64,000 nt of DNA from Enterococcus crotali (GCF_000633635.1 NZ_AYPQ01000003.1:215694-279693), one strand, 5' to 3'. Positions 18,300 through 26,958 are shown, numbered from the stretch's first letter. Notes: generated by a model not told the origin, from the sequence alone. A program made the numbers and translations.

Positions 18300-18420
18300 T
18301 AAAAGCGTAGCAGGCTCGTTCTGGCTTGACAGGAAAATAGGAAAAATTGATTGAGACGCTTTTTGTCTCACTCCTTTTTTATCTTTTTCCCGAAAGGCTA
18401 GCCTGTGAAGCTAGATAACA
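18300..18420 (-). promoter_or_regulatory. leader RNA element, copy 1 (proximal, before acnA)
   Basis: Closing stem: RNA ACAGGCT (18400-18406) with AGCCTG (18311-18316). Hairpin GAGAC/GTCTC carries the loop AAAAGCGT (18356-18363), which is perfectly complementary over 8 nt to ACGCTTTT (18301-18308). That 3' strand lies 6 nt upstream of GGAGGG. This copy shows the pseudoknot most clearly. Confidence 0.7.
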
Positions 18421-18422
18421 AT

Positions 18423-18545
18423 AAAAGCGTAGCAGGCTCGTTCAGCTCTGGCAGGAAAATAAGAAAATACGTTTGTAACGCTTTTCGTCACAAGCAGATT
18501 TTATCCTTTTTCTGTAAAGCTAGCCCATATAATCAACTATCTCAA
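18423..18545 (-). promoter_or_regulatory. leader RNA element, copy 2 (distal, before acnA)
   Basis: Directly upstream of copy 1 in head-to-tail order. Hairpin GTGAC/GTTAC has the loop AAAAGCGT, complementary over 8 nt to ACGCTTTT (18423-18430). A GGGCT/AGCCT closing stem has one G-U pair. It is not followed by a ribosome site, so it would act together with copy 1. Confidence 0.65.
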
Positions 18546-18602
18546 TTCATAACTATGTACAGTATCAAAAACCGTATCTCCATATATGACTTGATTTTAG
18601 CC

Positions 18603-18631
18603 ATTATAACGGCATTATAAATAAATGTAAA
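18603..18631 (-). promoter_or_regulatory. acnA promoter
   Basis: Minus-strand TTTACA (18626-18631), 17 bp, TATAAT (18603-18608). Transcription from about 18596 gives a roughly 300-nt leader holding both RNA elements. The remaining gap to 18930 is AT-rich with no gene. Confidence 0.75.
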
Positions 18632-18933
18632 CCTTTATAACGATGAGAAAAGTCAGATTAATTCACACTATTATGTTATGATTATGTCATATAATAGAAG
18701 CTGATAACTAAAAGCTTTATCTCATGTTATACTATTTTAAAAAGCATAAAATTAGCTATATTACATCTTTTTCACATTTGAATCTAATTTTAAGCTCATA
18801 ATAAAAAACGAAAAACTTCTCTCTGAAGATGTGACATTTACTAAGTCATTTTCACTCTATTTCCACTGATTTTTACCGCTTTCATGTAAGACAAAAAGAA
18901 TTTTTTCTAGTTAATAAATTTTTTAAGAAATAG

Positions 18934-18971
18934 CAAAAAGCGTTGCGAAATCGACTGATTTCACAACGCTT
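18934..18971 (-). terminator. terminator of the oad/cit operon
   Basis: AGCGTTG.GAAATC pairs with GATTTC.CAACGCT just after the oadA stop, followed on the minus strand by a T run. Confidence 0.8.
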
Positions 18972-18975
18972 CTCA

Positions 18976-20367
18976 TTAAATATCTATCGTAACTTTCACT
19001 TCTTGCATTGGAACATCATAAAAGCGATCTTCTCTTCTTCCTAAGAAATCTTTTCCTTGTTGCGGGAATAACGCATACATCAATACATCTTCAGTTGATT
19101 TTGCATATTCTTCAATTTCTTTTTTGTATATAGGAAGCTCTGGTGTTAATAGATCTGCTGGTCTAACTGTAATTACTTCTTCTTCACCAATGATCAGTTT
19201 GGTCATTTCTTCGGAAATCGCAACAGGTGGTTTTCCATACAGTCCTTTAACATAGTCTTTGATCTCTTTAGGAATCATTTTGTAGCGCTCTCCACTGATC
19301 ACATTCATTACAGCTTGTGTTCCTACCATTTGTGACAATGGCGTTACAAGTGGCGGATAGCCTAGATCTGCACGAACTTTCGGTACTTCTCTTAAGACTT
19401 CTTCATACTTATCTGCTAGCCCTTGTTCTGTTAACTGACTGAGCAAATTCGATAACATGCCACCGGGTACTTTATAGATCAGTGTTTTTGGTTCTGTATC
19501 TTTCACTTTAGGATTTAACAAACCTTCTTCTCTAAATTTATCACGAATCGGATTAAAATAGTCAGCTGCTTCTGCGACTTTTTTCATATCTAAATGCGTA
19601 TTATATCCTAAATTTTCTAAAGCAAGTGCCATTGACTCTGTGGCTGGTTGACTTGTTCCACCAGAAAATGAAGAAATGGCTGTATCAATGATATCCGCTC
19701 CTGCTTCCACCGCTTTCAAATAAGTCATCTCAGAAATACCGCTAGTCGCATGTGTATGAACTTCCAAAGGTACTTGGATTTTACTCTTAATTTCTGTGAC
19801 CAAACGATAAGCATCGTCAGGTGTGAGAATTCCTGCCATATCTTTGATACAGATCGAATCAGCCCCCATTTTTTCAAGTTCTGTCGTTAATCCCACAAAA
19901 TAGTCAATTGTATGAAACTCACTGGTCGTATATGAGATTGCTGGCTGACAATGACCACCGAACTTCTTTGTTGCTTCAATCGAAGTTTGTAAGTTTCTTG
20001 TATCATTTAACGCGTCGAAAACACGAATAATATCAATCCCGTTTTCAATTGATTTTTGTACGAAGGCTTCTACAACATCATCGGCGTAATTTTTATAACC
20101 AAGTAAATTTTGTCCTCGTAAAAGCATTTGCAGCTTTGTTTTTTTAGTCGCTTTTCGAATCGCTCTTAGTCGTTCCCAAGGATCTTCATTCAAAAAACGA
20201 ATACAAGCATCAAATGTTGCTCCGCCCCACATTTCTAAGGCGTGATAACCTGCTTCATCCAGAGTTTGAATGATCGGTAACATATCACTTGTCGGCATTC
20301 GTGTAGCAATTTGACTTTGTTGGCCATCACGAAGCACAGTTTCTGTAAAAAGGATTTCTTTTGTCAT
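18976..20367 (-). CDS. oadA: oxaloacetate decarboxylase alpha subunit (carboxyltransferase)
   Basis: 463 residues. A TIM-barrel carboxyltransferase with the start motif ETVLRDGQQS, the metal/lysine region CIKDMAGILTP (about residue 170) and the metal-binding EVHTHATSG (about residue 203). It transfers the carboxyl group of oxaloacetate, made by citrate lyase, to biotin. It ends near the close of the conserved PYC_OADA region and has no C-terminal biotinyl domain; biotin is carried by the separate OadD protein (25955-26353). The ATG overlaps the citX stop (ATGA). It is the last gene of the operon before the terminator. Confidence 0.93.
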   Translation of the reverse strand: MTKEILFTETVLRDGQQSQIATRMPTSDMLPIIQTLDEAGYHALEMWGGATFDACIRFLNEDPWERLRAIRKATKKTKLQMLLRGQNLLGYKNYADDVVEAFVQKSIENGIDIIRVFDALNDTRNLQTSIEATKKFGGHCQPAISYTTSEFHTIDYFVGLTTELEKMGADSICIKDMAGILTPDDAYRLVTEIKSKIQVPLEVHTHATSGISEMTYLKAVEAGADIIDTAISSFSGGTSQPATESMALALENLGYNTHLDMKKVAEAADYFNPIRDKFREEGLLNPKVKDTEPKTLIYKVPGGMLSNLLSQLTEQGLADKYEEVLREVPKVRADLGYPPLVTPLSQMVGTQAVMNVISGERYKMIPKEIKDYVKGLYGKPPVAISEEMTKLIIGEEEVITVRPADLLTPELPIYKKEIEEYAKSTEDVLMYALFPQQGKDFLGRREDRFYDVPMQEVKVTIDI

Positions 20368-20906
20368 TTCATCCTTCCTTTCTCAATAAGTTGACGAATT
20401 GCTTGCTGCATCTCTTCTACGCTATGATTCCTTTGTCTCCCACAAACTTTTGCTTCTTCTTCACAGATAAAACAAATTCTTGGCTTGTGATTTAGTTCAG
20501 TCCGGCTAACAGAACATAGGGTTTTTGCTTTTTGATAAATAACATCTAAATCCATTAAGCGGCCGTAGACATGCGTTTCTTCAATTTCAATTAGTTTTTC
20601 CTTCAGCTCTTCTGGTGTTTCATTAAGGACTAGATAATATTCAGAACCTGTTTTTAACTCTCGCTGTTTATGCGCAACTATTTTTTCAGGAGGAAAAAGA
20701 ATATTGATCTCTTTAATGACAGTTAAAAAGGCATGTTTTAGCTGCTCGTTGGTCTTGACAGGTCCTGGAATATTCATCGTAGCGCTTAACAAGGCACATG
20801 TAGGATATTGTTGTAATAGATCTTGCTGGATACTTACTCGTTTCTCTCGAGCATCCAGCATTTCTATCAGTGTAGTCGTTTCTCCCTTTAAATGGGTTTT
20901 AGACAT
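20364..20906 (-). CDS. citX: citrate lyase holo-ACP synthase
   Basis: About 180 residues from ATG 20906, overlapping the citF stop by 8 nt. An earlier in-frame ATG (20936) lies deep in citF and lacks a ribosome site. The family signature GRLMDLDV is at about residue 125, with cysteines near the C-terminus (RICFICEEEAKVCGR). CitX attaches the phosphoribosyl-dephospho-CoA prosthetic group to the serine of CitD, activating citrate lyase. The companion CitG, which makes that cofactor, is not seen in this window. Confidence 0.88.
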   Translation of the reverse strand: MSKTHLKGETTTLIEMLDAREKRVSIQQDLLQQYPTCALLSATMNIPGPVKTNEQLKHAFLTVIKEINILFPPEKIVAHKQRELKTGSEYYLVLNETPEELKEKLIEIEETHVYGRLMDLDVIYQKAKTLCSVSRTELNHKPRICFICEEEAKVCGRQRNHSVEEMQQAIRQLIEKGRMK

Positions 20907-22428
20907 TTCTAACCACATCAATAATTGAACCATCACGATATTCGATCAATGCAACAACTTTATCTCCATAGTTGATTGCATCTGGTCTATCTACGATACT
21001 ATAGGCTTTTTCCTGAAGTTCTTTCATCGTTAATTGCGGAACGTCTAAGGCCTTAAAATGTTCTACTAAATCTTGTCGTGCCTGATTGATTGCTATTCCA
21101 ACTTCTGTCACCACAACATCAATGCTACTGCCAGGTGTTACCACTGTATTCACTTCTTCAACAATTGTTGGAATTCTACCTCTGATCAATGGTGCGATCA
21201 CTAAGCTCATCTTACAAGCCGCACTAGTATCCGAATGTCCTCCAGATGCCCCGCGAATCACACCATCTGATCCTGTAATAACATTGACATTGAAATTTGT
21301 ATCAATTTCTAGTGCCGAAAGAATGGCGGTGTCTAGCTGATTGATCACAGAGCCTTTACTTAATGGCGAAGCATACATGTTTGCATCGATTTCGTAGTGA
21401 TTTTCATTTTTGCCTAAAGAAACGGCAGACGGATGATCAAAATCTTGGACATCGATGATTTTTTCAACTAATCCTTCTTCCAACAATTCAACCATTGCAT
21501 TTGTAATACCACCTAGAGCAAAACTAGCAGTAATACCATCTTTGATCATTGCCTCTTTCAAGAATCTAGAAACAGCTAGGGCTGCGCCTCCTGTTCCTGT
21601 TTGGAAAGAGAAGCCATTTTTATAATAAGGCGAATGTGTGATGACTTTCGCTGCATATTCTGCAATCAATAATTCTTTCGGATTTTTTGTAAAACGCGTA
21701 GCGCCTTTGGCAATCCCATCAGGATCACCGATCGCGTCAACTTCTACGACAAAATCCACATCAGTTTGTGGGATACTGATTGGTGTGTTCGGATAAGGCA
21801 TCAAGCTATCTGTAATGACTACTACTTGATCTGCATACTTCGCATCAATCATGGCATAACCTAATGAACCACATGTTGCTTTGCCTTTCGTTCCATTTAC
21901 ATTACCATAGGCATCTGAACTTGGTGCACCTAAAAAGGCCACATCAATATGAATATCTCCGGTAGCAATTGCTCTAGCACGACCACCATGCGAACGTATT
22001 ACAACTGGATTGTCCATGATCCCTTCAGAGATCGCCGCGCCAACTTTATCACGCAATCCACTAGAGGTAATATTTGTCACGACGCCATTTTTGATATGTT
22101 CGATCAATGGTTCATGTACATTAGCAATCGAGCTAGGTGCAATCGATAGATTTTTGATTCCTAACGCAGCGATTTCTTCTAGTACCCTATTCATCACAAA
22201 ATCACCTTCGCGAAAATGATGATGGAAAGAAATCGTCATACCATCTTTTAATCCTGTTTTTTCAATGGCCTCTCTCAAACTACCTAACAGCTTCGTATCT
22301 CTTGGTCTGACCGGATTAATCGTGCGGCTGGCTTCTTTGTATTCGTGAATATTCGCTAGCTCCCCTTTAAATAAACCATATTGTTCAGCATAATTATCTG
22401 GAATTTCTTTGCCTACATTATTTTTCAT
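20899..22428 (-). CDS. citF: citrate lyase alpha subunit (citrate:acetyl-ACP transferase)
   Basis: 509 residues, full length for CitF. It exchanges the acetyl group on the lyase ACP for citrate, giving citryl-ACP. Visible regions include the CoA-transferase-like GMTISFHHHFREGDFV (about residue 60), SHGGRARAIATGDI, GSLGYAMIDAKYADQVVVITDS and GSDGVIRGASGGHSDT (about 390-405). It starts one base after the citE stop and overlaps citX. It acts in a complex with CitD and CitE in the cytosol. Confidence 0.95.
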   Translation of the reverse strand: MKNNVGKEIPDNYAEQYGLFKGELANIHEYKEASRTINPVRPRDTKLLGSLREAIEKTGLKDGMTISFHHHFREGDFVMNRVLEEIAALGIKNLSIAPSSIANVHEPLIEHIKNGVVTNITSSGLRDKVGAAISEGIMDNPVVIRSHGGRARAIATGDIHIDVAFLGAPSSDAYGNVNGTKGKATCGSLGYAMIDAKYADQVVVITDSLMPYPNTPISIPQTDVDFVVEVDAIGDPDGIAKGATRFTKNPKELLIAEYAAKVITHSPYYKNGFSFQTGTGGAALAVSRFLKEAMIKDGITASFALGGITNAMVELLEEGLVEKIIDVQDFDHPSAVSLGKNENHYEIDANMYASPLSKGSVINQLDTAILSALEIDTNFNVNVITGSDGVIRGASGGHSDTSAACKMSLVIAPLIRGRIPTIVEEVNTVVTPGSSIDVVVTEVGIAINQARQDLVEHFKALDVPQLTMKELQEKAYSIVDRPDAINYGDKVVALIEYRDGSIIDVVRNV

Positions 22429-22429
22429 T

Positions 22430-23317
22430 TTAGACTTCCTCCTCAGAAATTAATTTTGCTGCAATCGCTAACGCAATTACTCGCTCTGCTCGTTCAACAA
22501 TCGGTTTATCCACCATTTTCCCATTGACTGAAATCACGCCTGAACCTTTTGCTTCGGCTTCGCGAATACCCCAAATCACTTCTTTGGCATTTTGAATTTC
22601 TTTTTCAGTCGGTTCATAGACACTGTTAACTAATGGTATTTGACGCGGATTGATGACAGATTTACCATCAAAGCCTAATTGTTTGATCAGCTCAACTTCA
22701 GCTAAGAACCCTTGTGTATTATCAACATCTGAATATACAGTATCAATTGCTGCAATTCCGGCTGCTCTTGCTGAGTGTAAAATAAAACTACGAGCAAAAA
22801 ACAATTCTTGACCATCTGGGTAACGATGTGTTTTCATATTCGTTACATAATCCTCTGCTCCAAGTGCGATACCAATCAATCGATCACTTGCACATGCAAT
22901 TTCTCGGGCGTTCAAAACACCTTCAGCTGATTCGATTGCCGCCATCATTTTAGTTTTTCCAACACTAATGCCATATTTTGTTTCCATTTCAGTGATCACT
23001 GCCGCAACATCAATAATATCTTGAGCTGTTTCTGTCTTTGGTAGACGAATCACATCAACACCTGCCAAAACCATCGCTTCAACATCTTGGCGACCAACTG
23101 TATCTAACCCATTGATTCGCACAACTGTTTCTACAGTTGAGTAATCAAATGTCCGCAAAGCATTATACACAAGCAGACGAGCACTATCTTTTTCTTTTAA
23201 AGAAACAGCATCTTCTAGGTCAAACATCAATGAATCAGCGCCATATAAGGTTGCATCTCTAAGCATTGAAGCATTGGCTCCAGGTACAAACATCATCGTT
23301 CTTCTTAAGCGTTCCAT
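22430..23317 (-). CDS. citE: citrate lyase beta subunit (citryl-ACP lyase)
   Basis: About 295 residues from ATG 23317 ([13 protein letters not shown]), which overlaps the citD end. A longer frame to 23398 only shadows citD. It is an HpcH/HpaI-type TIM barrel with [17 protein letters not shown] (metal-binding region, about residue 40), VIRLPKTE and [11 protein letters not shown] (about 160). It splits citryl-ACP into oxaloacetate and acetyl-ACP. The gene order citC-D-E-F-X is the standard one. Confidence 0.95.
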   Translation of the reverse strand: MERLRRTMMFVPGANASMLRDATLYGADSLMFDLEDAVSLKEKDSARLLVYNALRTFDYSTVETVVRINGLDTVGRQDVEAMVLAGVDVIRLPKTETAQDIIDVAAVITEMETKYGISVGKTKMMAAIESAEGVLNAREIACASDRLIGIALGAEDYVTNMKTHRYPDGQELFFARSFILHSARAAGIAAIDTVYSDVDNTQGFLAEVELIKQLGFDGKSVINPRQIPLVNSVYEPTEKEIQNAKEVIWGIREAEAKGSGVISVNGKMVDKPIVERAERVIALAIAAKLISEEEV

Positions 23318-23612
23318 GTATTTAACACCTGCCAATCTACATTTTCTTCGCCAGCAGCACGATAAACTGCCGCAATAGTCCGCGCTTCGATCGTACAATC
23401 TAGCGCTCCTTTGTCTACTGCATTGACCTTCACATTCGTTACTTCTAATTTTTCCAATGTTTCTTGAATTTTCGCTCGAATCTGACGACCAAATTGTTTT
23501 TCAACACTGCTATCTAAATCAATTTGAATCCCCTTTACTTCATTTTGATCGAGCATGATCAAATGTCGCTTGATTCTGTTGTACCTGCGGATGCGTTTTG
23601 CTTAATTTCCAA
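23305..23612 (-). pseudogene. citD: citrate lyase acyl carrier protein, apparent frameshift
   Basis: From TTG 23612, 12 nt after citC with AGAGGTG upstream, the frame reads [17 protein letters not shown], the conserved CitD start that includes the serine carrying the prosthetic group. It then hits a stop because the A run at 23561-23563 (plus strand) has three bases where four would keep the frame. The remaining 85 codons ([24 protein letters not shown]) are intact CitD in the shifted frame and could start only at a weak TTG (23562) lacking the modified serine. Repaired length is about 102 aa, normal for CitD. If the deletion were real, citrate lyase would be inactive. Confidence 0.85.
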
Positions 23613-23624
23613 AATGGACACCTC

Positions 23625-24620
23625 TTATTCTTTTTTTTGATTCATTATTTCTTTGAATGTACTATCAGGAACAAGCGATTTTATTGCTTCATACGCTTGT
23701 TTTTCCATTAAAGCTCGGACCCTTGAAGCACTGATCACTTCATTATCCGCTGTTTTTCTAGGTAGAACGATCAAGTTCAATGCAGAAGAAAATACTTTTT
23801 TCATTGCTTGATTATAGATATTTGTCACAGGTGACAATGGTTCTTCCCCAACAAACCTTGTCGTAATATCTAAAATAGGTGCAATTTTCTCTTTAAAGAG
23901 TGTCGCATCCAATTCTGCTTGAACTTTTGCTACATTGTCTTTTGCTTGGTTTTTTAAAAAATATGAAGGAAATGTTGCGCTTGAAACGATATATTCTCTT
24001 GTCGGTAAAACAACGACATTTGATAAATGACTAGTTCCTTCTTTTACCAATTCAAAACGTGTCTTTGCATCAAATAAGGAGCGTTCCTCAGACAAAACAA
24101 AGAGATAAACTGTTTCAGTACGTTTAGCTGCTTCTGTAACTAAATATAAATGACCATTCGTAAATGGGTTTGCATTCATTACGATTGCTGCATTTTGTTT
24201 TGTCATTCGTTGCTGCTTTTTGAGTTCCACTAAATAATCTTCAAAATCAGGAAAACCTTGCTCCATAAAAACTAGTTCGGCTGTTGCCGCAATTTCAGTA
24301 AAGCCTAAAGAGCGAAATAGCTTACTAGTTTCTGGCTTTGTATACAAAAAATAATGCTGATAGCCTATTTCCTGCAGCCTTTCACGTAATGCTTGAACGA
24401 TTTGAGAAAGCAGGTTTTCATTTTGATAAGAGGAGTCAATTGCAACACATTTCAAAATATTTCTAAAAATCGATCCTGTTCCAATCAACTGCTCCTGATC
24501 AAAGATGCCGATTGTATAGTCTAACTGATCATCAGGTAGTAGATCAGCCGCAGCTAGAAAATCTGACCACTGCTGTTTTCCTACCTGATCTCGATCAAGC
24601 CAAATTCTTCTGACATTCAT
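23625..24620 (-). CDS. citC: [citrate (pro-3S)-lyase] ligase
   Basis: 331 residues. An N-terminal GNAT-like domain (about 1-130) precedes a nucleotidyltransferase domain with the HxGH-type motif NPFTNGHLYLV (about residue 152), and ISASRVRALME near the end. It acetylates the CitD prosthetic group with acetate and ATP, switching citrate lyase on. Complete length for CitC. It is followed 12 nt later by citD and preceded by the small Oad subunit gene. Confidence 0.93.
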   Translation of the reverse strand: MNVRRIWLDRDQVGKQQWSDFLAAADLLPDDQLDYTIGIFDQEQLIGTGSIFRNILKCVAIDSSYQNENLLSQIVQALRERLQEIGYQHYFLYTKPETSKLFRSLGFTEIAATAELVFMEQGFPDFEDYLVELKKQQRMTKQNAAIVMNANPFTNGHLYLVTEAAKRTETVYLFVLSEERSLFDAKTRFELVKEGTSHLSNVVVLPTREYIVSSATFPSYFLKNQAKDNVAKVQAELDATLFKEKIAPILDITTRFVGEEPLSPVTNIYNQAMKKVFSSALNLIVLPRKTADNEVISASRVRALMEKQAYEAIKSLVPDSTFKEIMNQKKE

Positions 24621-24633
24621 TTCTTACCACTTC

Positions 24634-24759
24634 CTACTTCTTCGGTGGAAATAATTTATTCAACATAAAAGACGCAAAGTAAATCACGAAAATGACAACA
24701 AACACGCCACCCCATCCAAAAACCAAAAGTTCCAATGATTTAAGTAAATCAGCTGACAT
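24634..24759 (-). CDS. small membrane subunit of oxaloacetate decarboxylase (gamma/OadG-like)
   Basis: A 41-residue peptide (start MSADLLKSLE, end KLFPPKK) with one transmembrane helix of about 22 residues (GWGGVFVVIFVIYFASFML). It lies between oadB and citC with its own ribosome site. Size, topology and position match the short gamma-type subunits that anchor decarboxylase complexes. It is easily missed by gene finders. The assignment rests on context and topology, not on a catalytic motif. Confidence 0.7.
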   Translation of the reverse strand: MSADLLKSLELLVFGWGGVFVVIFVIYFASFMLNKLFPPKK

Positions 24760-24794
24760 AAGCCAAACCCCTTTCCTTTTCTTCTATTAAAATT

Positions 24795-25910
24795 CTAGGC
24801 AAGTAATGCTAGTAATAAACCGCCTGCAATAACAGACGCAATTTGTCCAGATACATTCGCACCTGCTGCATGCATTAAAATAAAGTTCTGTGGATCTTCA
24901 TCTGTTGCCATTTTTTGGATCACTCGACTAGACATTGGAAAGGCAGAAATCCCAGCTGCACCAATCATCGGATTGATTTTTTCTTTTCTAAACAGATTCA
25001 ATAATTTGGCAAACAAAACACCACCAACTGAATCCATGATAAAGGCAACTAATCCAAGACCAATGACCATTAAGGTATCAACTTGTAAAAATTCTTCGTA
25101 CTGCATTTTTACTGAAATCGCCAATCCAAGCACAATACTGATTAGGTTTACCAACTCATTTTGAGCCGTCACAGATAAACGATCCAAGACGCCACATTCA
25201 CGTAATAAGTTCCCAAACATTAAGAAACCAACTAACGGAAGCGAAACCGGCGCTACTAAGCCAGCAACGACCGTGATCACGATAGGGAATAAAATCTTCG
25301 CTGTTTGTGATACTTCACCAGCACGATAAGTCATGCGGATTTTGCGTTCTTTTTTCGTTGTAACTGCTTTGATTGCCACAGGCTGAATGATCGGAACCAA
25401 GGCCATATATGAATAAGCTGCCACCATAATTGCACCCATGTATTTCGAATTCAACGTATTCGCAACGAAAATAGAGGTTGGTCCATCAGCTGCTCCGATA
25501 ATCCCGATAGAAGCCGCATCATTTAAATCAAAACCTAATAGAACGGCTGCAATAATCGTAAAGAAAATCCCAAATTGCGCGGCTGCTCCGAACAATAATA
25601 AAAATGGATTTTGTAATAATGGCCCAAAATCGATCATAGCGCCAATGCCGATAAATAGTAATAATGGAAATAACTCTGTTGAAATTCCCATATCAAACAA
25701 CACTTGAAACGGGCCTGCTTCGCCGCCCGCACTTAGTACACCTGAATTGGGAAAATTGACTAAAATCGTTCCTAATCCCATTGGAACGAGTAAGGTAGGT
25801 TCGTACTCTTTTTTGATCCCTAAGTACATCAGGATGGCTCCAATCAGCATCATTACAATACGACCAGGCTCCTGTCCCATTCCCACTACGCCTTCAATTA
25901 ATGTTTCCAC
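24795..25910 (-). CDS. oadB: oxaloacetate decarboxylase beta subunit (sodium pump)
   Basis: About 371 residues with around nine to eleven membrane helices. OadB decarboxylates carboxybiotin and couples this to outward Na+ transport. Family features seen are GAMIDFGPLLQNP, GIIGAADGPTSIFVANTL (the conserved aspartate region, about residue 140), VAYSYMALVPIIQP, and NPMIGAAGISAFPMSSRV near the C-terminus. A GTG at 25919 is too close to its AGAGG; the GTG at 25910 is better spaced. It lies 45 nt after oadD. Confidence 0.93.
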   Translation of the reverse strand: METLIEGVVGMGQEPGRIVMMLIGAILMYLGIKKEYEPTLLVPMGLGTILVNFPNSGVLSAGGEAGPFQVLFDMGISTELFPLLLFIGIGAMIDFGPLLQNPFLLLFGAAAQFGIFFTIIAAVLLGFDLNDAASIGIIGAADGPTSIFVANTLNSKYMGAIMVAAYSYMALVPIIQPVAIKAVTTKKERKIRMTYRAGEVSQTAKILFPIVITVVAGLVAPVSLPLVGFLMFGNLLRECGVLDRLSVTAQNELVNLISIVLGLAISVKMQYEEFLQVDTLMVIGLGLVAFIMDSVGGVLFAKLLNLFRKEKINPMIGAAGISAFPMSSRVIQKMATDEDPQNFILMHAAGANVSGQIASVIAGGLLLALLA

Positions 25911-25954
25911 AAACGTCACTTCCTCTTTTAAAATTTAACTACTTTTTTATTTAT

Positions 25955-26353
25955 TTAACCGATTGTAATCAATGGTTCTCCCGGATTGACCATCTCACCT
26001 TGTTGAACATGGATCCCTGTGACCGTGCCAGCTTTGCCAGCAACGATTTCATTTTCCATTTTCATCGCTTCAAGAATCATTAATGGCTGATTTTCTTGGA
26101 CAGTATCACCAACATTTACCAAGATTTTCAAGATAGTTCCAGGCATTGGTGATGGCATGGCATCGTTTCCGGCCGGCGTGTTTGCAATAGGTGCTGTTGG
26201 TTCAGTTGCAGGTGTTGGTGTTGGTGTCGCTTCTTCTACAGGAGCCACTGGTGCAACAGGTGCTGCGATTGGTGCTTGGGGTACCCCACCAATTTCTTCC
26301 ATTTCTACTAAATACTCTTTTCCATCAATTGAAATTTTAAACTTACGTAACAT
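25955..26353 (-). CDS. oadD: biotin carrier subunit of oxaloacetate decarboxylase
   Basis: 132 residues. A short N-terminal segment and a Pro/Ala/Thr linker (about residues 22-65) precede a biotinyl domain with the biotinylation motif EAMKMEN (lysine about residue 98). The carrier shuttles carboxybiotin between OadA and OadB. Enterococci use a separate carrier, and here OadA indeed lacks one. It is the first gene of the main operon, starting at ATG 26353 after AGGAGGAG. Leader RNA element copy 4 lies immediately upstream. Confidence 0.92.
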   Translation of the reverse strand: MLRKFKISIDGKEYLVEMEEIGGVPQAPIAAPVAPVAPVEEATPTPTPATEPTAPIANTPAGNDAMPSPMPGTILKILVNVGDTVQENQPLMILEAMKMENEIVAGKAGTVTGIHVQQGEMVNPGEPLITIG

Positions 26354-26369
26354 TTTTTCTCCTCCTAAA

Positions 26370-26492
26370 ATTTAAAGTGTAATGGACTCGTTGAGACTCG
26401 ACTGAAAAATAGGAAATTATGACTGAGGTGCTTTTTGCCTCATTCATCATTTATCTTTTTTCCGAGAGTCTAGCCCATGAAACTAAATAATA
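26370..26492 (-). promoter_or_regulatory. leader RNA element, copy 4 (before oadD-cit operon)
   Basis: Closing stem: RNA ATGGGCT (26472-26478) with AGTCCAT (26382-26388), 7 bp including one G-U pair and different in sequence from other copies. It has TCTCGGAAAAAAGAT and an ATGA.TGAGG hairpin with loop CAAAAAGCA. The 3' strand here is CACTTT, so loop pairing is only about 4 bp. It ends 8-10 nt before AGGAGG. Confidence 0.65.
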
Positions 26493-26599
26493 CATCTGTA
26501 ACAACGTTCCGTTTCACTTCACCTTGTACGTTTCAACATCAGTACATCTCATAATGTACCTTTAAAAAAACGAATCGATACAGTCCAGTAATCCAAAAA

Positions 26600-26929
26600 C
26601 TAATTCGTTCTTTTCTCCTTGATTGACTGAATGACAAACTGGCTTTTTGTGTGATCAGCTGATGCAATACTGGTGGCGATCACAGAAACCAGTTGTGCTT
26701 CTGGATTTCTTTTTGAAATGCGTTTAATCACAAACTCACTTTCTGGTTGATTCCCAGCAGCGATTGCTGTTGCAATTAATGAAACAAATTGATACTCTGT
26801 GCTATCTACTGGGATATATCCTGCAATTTCTTGCCACTCCTCTTTTTCCTCTATAGTAGAAAAAAGTAGTTGCTCCTCTGTTTTCATTTCTGCTTTTTCT
26901 TTATTAAACAGCCGTTCAAATAGACCCAT
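26600..26929 (-). CDS. OadH-like accessory subunit of oxaloacetate decarboxylase
   Basis: 109 residues, soluble. A basic N-terminus and an acidic segment precede two related repeats: FVSLIATAIAAGNQPESEFVIKR (split by spacing) and LVSVIATSIASADHTKSQFVIQ, suggesting internal duplication. It resembles the extra small subunit described for the E. faecalis decarboxylase complex (OadH), which also lies upstream of oadD; I infer the identity mainly from position and size. It starts at ATG 26929 after GAAAGGA. It has its own promoter and is separated from oadD by 246 nt including RNA element copy 4. Confidence 0.6.
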   Translation of the reverse strand: MGLFERLFNKEKAEMKTEEQLLFSTIEEKEEWQEIAGYIPVDSTEYQFVSLIATAIAAGNQPESEFVIKRISKRNPEAQLVSVIATSIASADHTKSQFVIQSIKEKRTN

Positions 26930-26958
26930 GAACTCACATCCTTTCTGTTTATGAATTC

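Noticed and set aside
15322-18545. T-box, c-di-AMP, M-box, preQ1 or SAM riboswitch as explanation for the five leader elements
   Set aside because: None of the conserved core sequences of these classes (for example the T-box TGG-ACC sequence) is seen in any copy.
18405-18620. 71-codon plus-strand frame upstream of acnA
   Set aside because: It lies on the complement of the tandem leader elements and has no support.
25438-26375. Several plus-strand frames opposite oadB and oadD
   Set aside because: Codon-shadow frames of minus-strand genes; composition is repetitive and there are no start signals.
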